Shown here: positions 1 through 5,643 of the stretch, piece after piece | Position numbering within the stretch: the stretch's first letter is position 1 | Layout of the letters: every line of letters begins with the position of its first letter | Source of the DNA: Thermoplasmata archaeon | GTDB lineage: Archaea > Thermoplasmatota > Thermoplasmata > Thermoplasmatales > Thermoplasmataceae | Assembly: GCA_021845155.1 (NCBI GenBank) | Contig: JAKBSB010000099.1 | Coordinates: forward strand, 1-5,687 | Direction of reading: 5' to 3' | Length of the DNA: 5,687 nucleotides | Made by a program: the position numbers and the translations under genes | The notes under the pieces: generated by a model | The model's input: the letters and a program-made list of their open reading frames with translations, nothing else | What the model was told of the DNA's origin: nothing | The model's database searches: none

Positions 1-1
1 G

Positions 2-127
2 GTAGGAGTATTCCTTTGGATAGCTGATTCAGAGGCAAATATTCTTCCTGTTTTCATTTTATTCAAAGAATGGCTCTTGAAAACCTGCCAATTGGAAAAA
101 ATGATATTTAAACTGGCAATACAGTGA
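2..127 (+). CDS. Possible 3' end of an unidentified gene (partial)
   Basis: Starting at base 2 the frame stays open for 41 codons and stops at TGA 125-127, one base before the ATG of the decarboxylase gene. The tail contains a segment reading FLWIADSEANILPVFILFKEWLL. It loosely recalls the last strand and helix of LysR-type effector domains, where an aromatic residue and FxxWL-type helix close the protein, but this is only a visual resemblance. A frame this short can stay open by chance, and a promoter for the next gene lies inside it, so it may not be coding. If real, the upstream gene would abut the decarboxylase gene almost without a gap. No function is assigned. Confidence 0.22.
   Translation, partial: VGVFLWIADSEANILPVFILFKEWLLKTCQLEKMIFKLAIQ
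92..112 (+). promoter_or_regulatory. Archaeal TATA/BRE promoter of the ubiD-ubiA unit
   Basis: A purine-rich stretch (GGAAAAAA, 94-101) followed by GATATTTAAA (103-112) resembles an archaeal BRE plus TATA box. Its centre lies about 22 bases before ATG 129, so transcription would begin at or within a few bases of the start codon, giving a leaderless mRNA. No Shine-Dalgarno sequence lies before ATG 129, which agrees. The position is inferred from spacing only. Confidence 0.5.
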
Positions 128-128
128 C

Positions 129-1565
129 ATGATATTTGAAGATCTCAGAGAATATATAGACTACCTGAGGAAAACCGGGAACCTGAAAGATATGAACCAG
201 GAGGTAGATCCGGACCTTGAACTCACATACATCCTGAGTGAAGAGGAAAGAGTGGGAAAATCAGATGCTATTCTGTTCAATTCAGTCAAGAATTCAGAGA
301 TACCTGCAGTTGGGAATCTTTTCTCCACAGCAGAAAGAATGGAACTTGTCCTTGGAGGAAATCCTGGGGATATCGGAACAAGGCTGCAGAATCTCATACG
401 TGTTCCCGATGACACTGATTCTATGATATCCCGCGGCCTTGAAATGATGAAGGAACTTGGAGGGGTGAAGCCAAAAATATCATCATCCATGGGATCGTCA
501 CACACTACACTGGACAAGGTCGACCTGGGACGCTACCCCATATGCAAGACATGGCCCCAGGACGGTGGCAATTTCATAACACTTCCTCTTGTGATAACCA
601 AGGATCCGGTAACAGGCCAGCGTAACATGGGCATGTACAGGATGCAGGTATTTGACAGTGAAACAACGGGTATGCACTGGCATATTCATAAGGGAGGCTC
701 TGAGTTTGAGCAGGATTATGCTGAAAGGTCGAAGATGATGGATGTGGCGGTTGTACTGGGAAGCGATCCGCTTACAATGTTCTCTGCCGTGGCTCCCCTC
801 CCAAACGGCATCGATGAGTTTTCATTCAGGGGAATAATATCGAGAAAGAGGATGGAGCTGGTAAAGGGGGAAACGGTTGACCTGGTATACCCGAAAAATG
901 CGGAAATAGTTCTTGAGGGTTACGTTGATCCCTCTGAAACCCGTGTTGAAGGCCCCTTCGGCGACCACACAGGGTATTATTCGCTTGAATCCGAATTCCC
1001 TGTTTTTCATATAAAGAGGATAATCGAGAAAAATAATCCTGTTTATCCAACCACCATTGTTGGGAAGCTGTGGCATGAAGATGTTATAATGGGAAAGGCG
1101 ATTGAAAGAATGTTCCTGCCCCTCATAAAGATACAGATTCCTGAGATAGTGGACATGAACACCATGGAGGAGGCAGTTTTCCATAACATGGTTGTTGTGT
1201 CCATAAAGAAACGGTACCCGGGACATGCAAAAAAAGTGATGTTTGCAATATGGGGAATGGGACAGCTGATGTTTTCAAAGATTGTCCTTGTTGTTGATCC
1301 TGACATAAATGTCCATGACAGGAAACAGGTGATCTGGGCAATGAGCACACGCATTGACCCGTCCAGGGATGTCGTTATAGTTCCTGGAACTGTTACTGAC
1401 AGTCTTGATCATCCAGCGTCCATAATGAATTATGGTTCGAAAATGGGAATAGATGCCACCAGGAAGGACAAAAGCGAGGGCTTCATGAGACCATGGCCCG
1501 ATGTCCTTGAAATGAAGGATGAAATCGTAAGGGAAGTTTCCAGGAAGAGGGAAAACATTAAATGA
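129..1565 (+). CDS. ubiD: UbiD-family prFMN-dependent decarboxylase (menaquinone/ubiquinone type)
   Basis: This 478-residue cytosolic protein is a full-length UbiD-family non-oxidative decarboxylase, using prenylated FMN to remove a ring carboxylate. The N-terminal MIFEDLREYIDYL is the usual start of the family and fixes the ATG. Residues matching the Mn/prFMN site are N166 and R171 in NMGMYRMQV, H187 in HIHKGG and E230 in GIDEF. The catalytic segment EGPFGDHTGYY has E274 and D279; with R171 they form the family's acid-base triad. Aspartate instead of glutamate at the last position is also found in E. coli UbiD, so it points to the quinone branch rather than the Fdc1 branch. The C-terminal half, with PEIVD (338-342), KKRYPGHAKKVM and GSKMGIDAT (436-443), is also UbiD-like. 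ATGA overlap with a UbiA-type prenyltransferase suggests a menaquinone/thermoplasmaquinone role, MqnL-like if the futalosine route is used. The needed UbiX partner is not in the window. Confidence 0.93.
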   Translation: MIFEDLREYIDYLRKTGNLKDMNQEVDPDLELTYILSEEERVGKSDAILFNSVKNSEIPAVGNLFSTAERMELVLGGNPGDIGTRLQNLIRVPDDTDSMISRGLEMMKELGGVKPKISSSMGSSHTTLDKVDLGRYPICKTWPQDGGNFITLPLVITKDPVTGQRNMGMYRMQVFDSETTGMHWHIHKGGSEFEQDYAERSKMMDVAVVLGSDPLTMFSAVAPLPNGIDEFSFRGIISRKRMELVKGETVDLVYPKNAEIVLEGYVDPSETRVEGPFGDHTGYYSLESEFPVFHIKRIIEKNNPVYPTTIVGKLWHEDVIMGKAIERMFLPLIKIQIPEIVDMNTMEEAVFHNMVVVSIKKRYPGHAKKVMFAIWGMGQLMFSKIVLVVDPDINVHDRKQVIWAMSTRIDPSRDVVIVPGTVTDSLDHPASIMNYGSKMGIDATRKDKSEGFMRPWPDVLEMKDEIVREVSRKRENIK

Positions 1566-2413
1566 ATTTGAGGGAGGTTGTCGATTACATAAAGCTGGAG
1601 CACACCGTGTTCGATCTTCCTTTCGTGTTCACAGGTGCAGTCATTGCCTCCATGGGGCATTTCTATCCTGTTAAACTCATACTTATATTCCTTGCCACAA
1701 CCTCTGCCAGAGCTACCGGAATGTCCATAAACAGGCTTGAGGGAAGAAAGTATGATGTTACCAACCCAAGAAAGAAGGACTGGCTTCTGGTCAAGGACAA
1801 AAAGAATGTCCGGACCGCAATAGTCCTGACTGTAGTTTTCGGTTTCATTTTCGAGTTCTCCTCCTACCTTCTGAACCTCTTTGTTTTTGCCCTCTCACCA
1901 GTGGTCATATTCCTGTTCTTCACAGATCCGTTTCTAAAGAAGATCACGCCGTGGAGGCATTTCTACATGGGAGGAACAATAGGTGTTGGGGTTCTTGCCG
2001 GCTATCTCGCAATAACACCTTCATTTCCATCTTCGCCTCTTCTGTACCTTATATTTCTCGGATCCTCCAGCTGGATCGCAGGTTTTGACATGATATATGT
2101 GATCCCTGACAGGATATACGATCTGAAGAACGGCCTTAAGACCGTTATGACAAGGTATGGAACATCACGTGGCCTGATAATTTCTTCCATAACACATGCG
2201 TTTACCTTCATCTGTTTCCTGGTTGCGGCGTTCTATGTCAGGAATGTAATCTACGACATAATTCTGGCACCAATTCTTTTCCTCATAATATACCAGCACT
2301 ACATAGTGGACCCTGATGATCCGTCAACAATAAGGGCATCTTTTCTTGGAGCCAATTCATTCATAGGGATCCTGTACCTTGTGGGACTAATATTTTCCTT
2401 TTTCGTAATATGA
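1562..2413 (+). CDS. ubiA: UbiA-superfamily prenyltransferase (MqnP-like)
   Basis: This 283-residue integral membrane protein has about eight or nine hydrophobic segments (roughly 13-31, 36-52, 84-102, 104-121, 136-152, 158-177, 203-224, 228-246, 262-282). The family moves a polyprenyl chain from its diphosphate to an aromatic acid in the membrane. The second Asp-rich motif is intact in GFDMIYVIPDRIYD (D176, D183, D187), followed by KNGLKTVMTRYG as in MqnP-type enzymes. The first motif reads NRLEGRKYD (57-65), then NPR: N57 and D65 are kept, but the usual middle Asp is G61, with E60 beside it. The start overlaps the decarboxylase stop (ATGA, 1562-1565), so the two are probably translationally coupled. 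The decarboxylase would act on the carboxylated ring product made here. Substrate and chain length cannot be read from the sequence; a different UbiA-branch role (for example in archaeal lipid or haem synthesis) is less likely given the neighbour. Confidence 0.85.
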   Translation: MNLREVVDYIKLEHTVFDLPFVFTGAVIASMGHFYPVKLILIFLATTSARATGMSINRLEGRKYDVTNPRKKDWLLVKDKKNVRTAIVLTVVFGFIFEFSSYLLNLFVFALSPVVIFLFFTDPFLKKITPWRHFYMGGTIGVGVLAGYLAITPSFPSSPLLYLIFLGSSSWIAGFDMIYVIPDRIYDLKNGLKTVMTRYGTSRGLIISSITHAFTFICFLVAAFYVRNVIYDIILAPILFLIIYQHYIVDPDDPSTIRASFLGANSFIGILYLVGLIFSFFVI

Positions 2414-2558
2414 ACTTACCAGGTTCTCATTGGCTTCAAAATGGCTATGGTTCCTGGTCTTATACGCTACGCTTGATTAGTCACTTACAAATGCAGCAAG
2501 CAGGTTTATCTCCTCACACCATACTTTCCAGACGTTGTCTTTTTCTCATTGAGTGTGA

Positions 2559-2564
2559 TTTAAA
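2559..2564 (+). promoter_or_regulatory. Possible second, upstream TATA-like element before padR
   Basis: TTTAAA occurs at 2559-2564, about 30 bases upstream of the better placed TTTAAATA at 2590-2597. It would start transcription near 2587, inside the operator palindrome, giving a leader of about 40 bases. It may be chance in this AT-rich spacer or an alternative promoter. Otherwise the spacer from 2414 to 2571 shows no clear signal. Confidence 0.2.
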
Positions 2565-2571
2565 CTTATTA

Positions 2572-2611
2572 GTATCGGAATTCGATATGTTTAAATATCG
2601 GTTTCCGATAC
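2572..2611 (+). promoter_or_regulatory. Nested palindromic operator enclosing the padR TATA box
   Basis: Two 17-base elements, GTATCGGAATTCGATAT (2572-2588) and ATATCGGTTTCCGATAC (2595-2611), are each imperfect palindromes. They are also inverted copies of one another, matching at 15 of 17 positions. Between and into them lies TTTAAATA (2590-2597), a good TATA box 31-38 bases before ATG 2629, predicting a start near 2619 and a leader of about 10 bases. Repressor bound to both elements would block TBP access. Autoregulation by the adjacent PadR protein is typical of that family and is the simplest reading, but binding is inferred. Confidence 0.7.
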
Positions 2612-2628
2612 ATAAGATAGTGACAAAA

Positions 2629-3195
2629 ATGAATGGATATGAACATCATAACAGGTACGGAAAAGAAGAAGGGAAATGGGTGGATGATCGCGGAACAAGA
2701 ATGCATGAATGCAGGGGACGCATGGGATCAGACGAGGGTCACATGGGCAGCGGGCCCATGAGATTCCGCGGCTTGAGACCAATTGTTCTCGATCTTATCA
2801 GTGACAGCCCCAAGAAGGGATCAGAGATAATGGCTGCAATGGAAAAGACAACGGAAGGGAGATGGAAACCCAGTCCCGGATCTATTTATCCTATGCTCGC
2901 AAGCATGGAAGAACAGGGGCTGATCCATAAGAATGCCGATGGCCGTTACTCCATTTCTGAAAGCGGGAAAAAGGAGATTGAATTCCACAGGAAAACAATG
3001 GTTGGTTTCAGGAGAAGATGGATGCCGGATGAACCGGAAGACATTCTGTCCCAGATCAACAGTTACATAAACTATTTCAACGATATTGCTGACGATCTTT
3101 CAGGACAGAAATCTGCGCTTGCTGAGCTGAAGAACCGCATCTCCGGGCTTATTGAAAAGATTCCTGAAGAGCCGGCCGACAAGAACAGCCAGTAA
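2629..3195 (+). CDS. PadR-family winged-helix transcriptional regulator
   Basis: From ATG 2629 the protein has 188 residues. A PadR-type winged helix spans about 46-115: GLRPIVLDLISDSPKKGSEI, then WKPSPGSIYPMLASMEEQGL (recognition helix, 79-98) and the wing DGRYSISESGKKEI. Residues 139-178 are predicted amphipathic helix, the usual dimerisation arm. Residues 1-45 form a tail rich in Gly, Met, His and Arg with one Cys (H6, H7, M25, H26, C28, M32, H38, M39, M44). Similar tails occur before the helix-turn-helix in many PadR proteins; metal binding is only a guess. ATG 2629 was chosen because the promoter and operator lie just upstream and GTGA at 2620-2623 could serve as a weak ribosome binding site. 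The frame is open back to ATG 2410, but that extension does not look like PadR sequence. PadR proteins often control drug exporters, and the convergent MFS gene is a candidate target. Confidence 0.87.
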   Translation: MNGYEHHNRYGKEEGKWVDDRGTRMHECRGRMGSDEGHMGSGPMRFRGLRPIVLDLISDSPKKGSEIMAAMEKTTEGRWKPSPGSIYPMLASMEEQGLIHKNADGRYSISESGKKEIEFHRKTMVGFRRRWMPDEPEDILSQINSYINYFNDIADDLSGQKSALAELKNRISGLIEKIPEEPADKNSQ

Positions 3196-3204
3196 ACCCC
3201 TATC

Positions 3205-3240
3205 CCTTTTTAAAGGAACTTTATTTTTAACCTTTTTTTA
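3205..3240 (+). terminator. T-rich terminator of padR
   Basis: Ten bases after the padR stop lies CCTTTTTAAAGG (3205-3216, short dyad), followed by runs of five T (3224-3228) and seven T (3233-3239). Archaeal RNA polymerase terminates on such U-rich tracts, and the position just after the last + strand gene fits. Confidence 0.55.
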
Positions 3241-3273
3241 ATTATTACACTGTTTTGGCAGGTAAATAATTAA
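3238..3273. terminator. AT-rich inverted repeat between convergent genes
   Basis: TTAATTATT (3238-3246) and AATAATTAA (3265-3273) are perfect 9-base inverted arms separated by 18 bases, exactly between the convergent padR and transporter genes. It could act as a two-way transcript end, although the stem is weak and the minus strand lacks a long T run here. The arm overlaps the padR T tract. Confidence 0.35.
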
Positions 3274-3296
3274 GGACCGGACTAAGAAGTGCAGGA

Positions 3297-4565
3297 TCAG
3301 ATTTTCTGGATTTTCCTGTTTATTATGCCTTTCTCCTTCAGATTTGGATTTCTGAAAATCATGCCGCTGAATATCATGAAGATAACGATTGAACCAAGGC
3401 CGAATATATCAACTGCTGACCAGACCTTAAGTCCGTTGTATGCGAAGATGTAAAGGAATGTCGAACCAATGGATGGACCCAGTGCCCGTCCTGTGGAATT
3501 CAGCATGCCTATGAAACCCATATACCTGGCCATTTTCCCCTCTGCAGCTATCTTTGAGACCACAGTATTGATCACTGGGGACGTAAGGTTCTCGCCCATG
3601 GTTATTATCAGCATATCAAACATAAGGCCAACAAGATTATGTGAGAAGCTTACAATGAAGTATCCCACCGAGTAGAATACTGCACCCAGTATCATTATAA
3701 AAATGTCGGGAAATTTTTTCAGGCCCATTATCATTGGATACTGCCCTACAACTACTACTGTACCATTAACTGCATATATATAGCCAAGATCTGCTTCTGG
3801 TATTCCAATCTTTATGGATGCATAAACCGGGAAAGTTACACTGAACTGGGATGCAACCATTGTAACGAGGAACGTGGCAAGCCCGAATACTATCAGGTAC
3901 TTGTCCAGGACCAGTAAGCTGAACCGTTCCCCGGCTTTTCTTGTGTGGTCCCTTTTTTTCCGGTCCCTGACCGTGAATACGACCACCATGAACTGGACAA
4001 GGCTTGATATTGATACAAAAAGGAAGATTACATCCAGGCCGCTGTTGAACAGAAAAGATCCGATAAGGGGGCCTATGGCCCATCCCAGGTTTGAAAGAAT
4101 TCGGTATATAACGTAACCTTTCATCCTCTGGTCGTCTTCAGTATAATCTGCAACTAGTGCCGAAGCGGCCGGAAATATAAGTGCTCCGGAGGTTGCCGAG
4201 ATTATGAAGACAACTATTACAAATATTATTGGAACCTTCAGGATGAGCATAAGCGACAATGAAAGATAAAGGGCGAAACCAAGCATGCTTCCAATCACTA
4301 TTGTGTTTTTTCTGCCAATTTTATCCGCAAGTCCGCCGCCCAGTAAGCTCACCACAATTGAAACAACAGACAGGAGAGTGAAAATGATCCCCACTTCATA
4401 TATCGGGATTCCAAGATCAATATTGAAGAATATAGCCATGAAGGGCCATGTTGCACCGAATCCTATAGATCTGATTGATGAGGCGACGCTAACCCCCCAG
4501 AGCACATGATTTGAAAAAAGAAGACGTTCCCCAAGCGCTTGTTTTACCGTGTAGGGTAAATTCAT
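3297..4565 (-). CDS. Major facilitator superfamily transporter (drug-efflux-like, 12 TM)
   Basis: This 422-residue membrane protein has about 12 hydrophobic segments in two halves, separated by a charged loop at about 199-214 (RDRKKRDHTRK). MFS motif A is clear between the second and third segments as GGGLADKIGRKN (76-87), and a motif C-like GWAIGPLIGS (161-170) marks the fifth segment as in proton-coupled exporters. A related GRALGPSIGS (359-368) occurs in the second half. The family points to a proton-driven exporter, but the substrate cannot be told. It lies 21 bases after the 110-residue gene, so it is probably last in the pyrophosphatase transcript. A TTTTTAATA stretch is too close to the ATG (9-17 bases) to be its TATA box, and there is no Shine-Dalgarno. 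It converges on a PadR regulator, a common controller of exporters, although no copy of the padR operator lies before this gene. Confidence 0.9.
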   Translation of the reverse strand: MNLPYTVKQALGERLLFSNHVLWGVSVASSIRSIGFGATWPFMAIFFNIDLGIPIYEVGIIFTLLSVVSIVVSLLGGGLADKIGRKNTIVIGSMLGFALYLSLSLMLILKVPIIFVIVVFIISATSGALIFPAASALVADYTEDDQRMKGYVIYRILSNLGWAIGPLIGSFLFNSGLDVIFLFVSISSLVQFMVVVFTVRDRKKRDHTRKAGERFSLLVLDKYLIVFGLATFLVTMVASQFSVTFPVYASIKIGIPEADLGYIYAVNGTVVVVGQYPMIMGLKKFPDIFIMILGAVFYSVGYFIVSFSHNLVGLMFDMLIITMGENLTSPVINTVVSKIAAEGKMARYMGFIGMLNSTGRALGPSIGSTFLYIFAYNGLKVWSAVDIFGLGSIVIFMIFSGMIFRNPNLKEKGIINRKIQKI

Positions 4566-4586
4566 GGGGTTATTAAAAATATGAGA

Positions 4587-4919
4587 TCAGGACGTGAAAT
4601 CCAGACCCTGTGCTATAAGCTTTCCTGAGATAGATTTCTTTACGACAACCTCTTCCCTTCCTTTATCCACAGAAGAAAACACATTCTGGTCTATTCCAAG
4701 AAATATGCCATCCCCGGCAAAAATCCTGAGGTCTGGATCATCAGTTGGATTTTCAATACCCACCTCCGGTTCTATAATTCTCTGGCACATACCGTCGGTG
4801 CATGGGGATTGTGATACGACAGTCCTGATGGTCAGGTACTTGCCGGTCATCAGTAACTTAACCACACCCCTGGAAACAGTTATTTTCCCCTTGCCAACTG
4901 GAATTGTTATATCGACCAT
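4587..4919 (-). CDS. Unrecognised small protein with a cysteine pair
   Basis: I do not recognise this 110-residue protein. It has no signal peptide or membrane segment and looks like a compact cytosolic protein of alternating short strands and few helices. The only two cysteines sit close together as C40 and C45 in SPCTDGMCQ, suggesting a metal site, disulfide or redox pair. The second half is acidic and strand-rich, with DDPDLRIFAGDGIFLGID (60-77). A loose similarity in strand order to HesB/IscA-type iron-sulfur proteins came to mind, but the C-terminal CGC-type cysteines of that family are missing, so I do not call it. It begins 8 bases after the pyrophosphatase stop and ends 21 bases before the transporter, so it is very likely co-transcribed with both. 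No ribosome binding site is evident before its ATG. Codon use resembles its neighbours. Confidence 0.75.
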   Translation of the reverse strand: MVDITIPVGKGKITVSRGVVKLLMTGKYLTIRTVVSQSPCTDGMCQRIIEPEVGIENPTDDPDLRIFAGDGIFLGIDQNVFSSVDKGREEVVVKKSISGKLIAQGLDFTS

Positions 4920-4927
4920 GTTTTCAT

Positions 4928-5473
4928 TTATTTATATTTCTCATTGTATGCCTTGATGGATCTCTCAATATCCTTTATGGCAGCTTCCTTTCCTTCCCAG
5001 CCGGTGACCTCCGTCTTCTTTTTTTCAAGTATCTTGTAGGTCTGGAAGAAGTTCAGTATCTCGTCCATAAGATGCACGGGGAGGTCCTTGTAAGTCTTCA
5101 CATCCCTGTAATACGGATCCTTGGTTGCAACCATCAGGATTTTATTGTCAAGTTCGCCCTGGTCAACCATCTTCATGAGTCCTATGGGTCTTGCAGAAAG
5201 AACTATTCCTGGAAGTGTCGGATGCGTAACCAGAACCATGGCATCCAGCGGGTCCCCGTCGTCGTAAAGCGTTCCTGGTACTGCCCCGTAATCAACAGGG
5301 TAGACAACTGATGAGTGCAGGACACGATCCAGTACTACTCCAGAGAACTCCTTGGAAATCTCGTACTTGTTCCTGCTTCCCCTTGGTGTTTCCACAATAA
5401 CATTAAGATCTTCAGGTGGATTTTTCCCTAGACTGACCGTATGCCAGTAACTGTCATTTTTTGAATTAGTCAT
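4928..5473 (-). CDS. ppa: Inorganic pyrophosphatase, family I
   Basis: The enzyme hydrolyses pyrophosphate to two phosphates in the cytosol, pulling biosynthetic reactions forward. The 181-residue length is normal for bacterial/archaeal family I proteins, which form hexamers. The signature DGDPLDA (72-78) supplies the metal-binding aspartates D72, D74 and D77. Other active-site positions are present by comparison with the E. coli enzyme: E28, K36 and E38 ([11 protein letters not shown]), R50, Y58 and Y62 (VVYPVDYG), D104, D109 and K111 ([10 protein letters not shown]), Y146 and K147 (TYKILEKK). All expected catalytic groups are therefore intact. The start is supported by a leaderless-type promoter. 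It is the first gene of a probable minus-strand unit with the Cys-pair protein and the MFS transporter; no functional link between pyrophosphatase and these is known to me. Confidence 0.97.
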   Translation of the reverse strand: MTNSKNDSYWHTVSLGKNPPEDLNVIVETPRGSRNKYEISKEFSGVVLDRVLHSSVVYPVDYGAVPGTLYDDGDPLDAMVLVTHPTLPGIVLSARPIGLMKMVDQGELDNKILMVATKDPYYRDVKTYKDLPVHLMDEILNFFQTYKILEKKKTEVTGWEGKEAAIKDIERSIKAYNEKYK

Positions 5474-5493
5474 TGTGTGGTTATTTTAAGTTT

Positions 5494-5507
5494 CTATTTA
5501 TTTATTA
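5494..5507 (-). promoter_or_regulatory. TATA box of the ppa unit
   Basis: Read on the minus strand, TAATAAATAAATAG lies with its centre about 28 bases upstream of the ppa ATG (5473), the usual spacing for a leaderless archaeal transcript. A second AT stretch, CTTAAAATAA (5481-5490), is too near the start. No Shine-Dalgarno precedes the ATG, in agreement with leaderless expression. Confidence 0.5.
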
Positions 5508-5524
5508 TGATTTCTGTTGGGACT

Positions 5525-5549
5525 CGGAATTCCGGACTGGCAGACCGGA
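5525..5549. repeat. GC-rich dyad in the ppa / GHMP kinase divergent spacer
   Basis: CGGAATTCCG (5525-5534) is a perfect 10-base palindrome. It overlaps TCCGGACTGGCAGACCGGA (5531-5549), a 19-base palindrome with one mismatched pair. This GC-rich block lies in otherwise AT-rich DNA, upstream of the ppa TATA box and about 50 bases before that of the kinase gene. It may be a regulator site for either gene or a chance structure. Confidence 0.4.
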
Positions 5550-5599
5550 CGAGAGATAGGGTTGTGAATTGATCAGTGCAGATGGGCTGGCGGCATAAG

Positions 5600-5637
5600 T
5601 TATATTAGCCAACATATTATCTTATGTAAAAAGGTGG
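5600..5637 (+). promoter_or_regulatory. Promoter and ribosome binding site of the GHMP kinase gene
   Basis: TTATATTA (5600-5607) is a TATA-like box that predicts a transcript start near 5629. The following AGGTG (5632-5636) is complementary to the archaeal 16S rRNA tail and sits 7 bases before GTG 5644. The short leader with a ribosome binding site contrasts with the apparently leaderless genes elsewhere in the window and decides the GTG start. Confidence 0.55.
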
Positions 5638-5643
5638 AATATT

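Noticed and set aside
1..57. Minus-strand open frame from ATG 57 running off the left edge
   Set aside because: Only 19 codons are visible, with no ribosome binding site or recognisable motif. It conflicts with the equally weak plus-strand frame at 2-127.
371..378. TATCGGAA within ubiD, resembling a padR operator half-site
   Set aside because: It is a single half-site in coding sequence without an inverted partner, expected by chance. The same applies to CCGATA near 4058.
822..1226. Minus-strand open frame of 134 codons inside ubiD
   Set aside because: It lies wholly antisense to a well-supported gene, has no family motifs and an improbable residue mix; it mirrors the coding bias of ubiD.
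2587..2589. ATG 2587 as the padR start
   Set aside because: It lies inside the operator and overlaps the TATA region, so it could only be used from a transcript starting farther upstream. ATG 2629 fits the promoter better.
4594..4956. Plus-strand open frame of 120 codons opposite the 110-residue gene
   Set aside because: Both strands are open here, but the minus-strand reading fits the tight spacing of the ppa unit and gives a soluble, protein-like composition. The plus reading is isolated and overlaps the end of ppa.
4904..5311. Plus-strand open frame of 135 codons over ppa
   Set aside because: It is antisense to the pyrophosphatase, whose catalytic residues are all present, and has no recognisable features.
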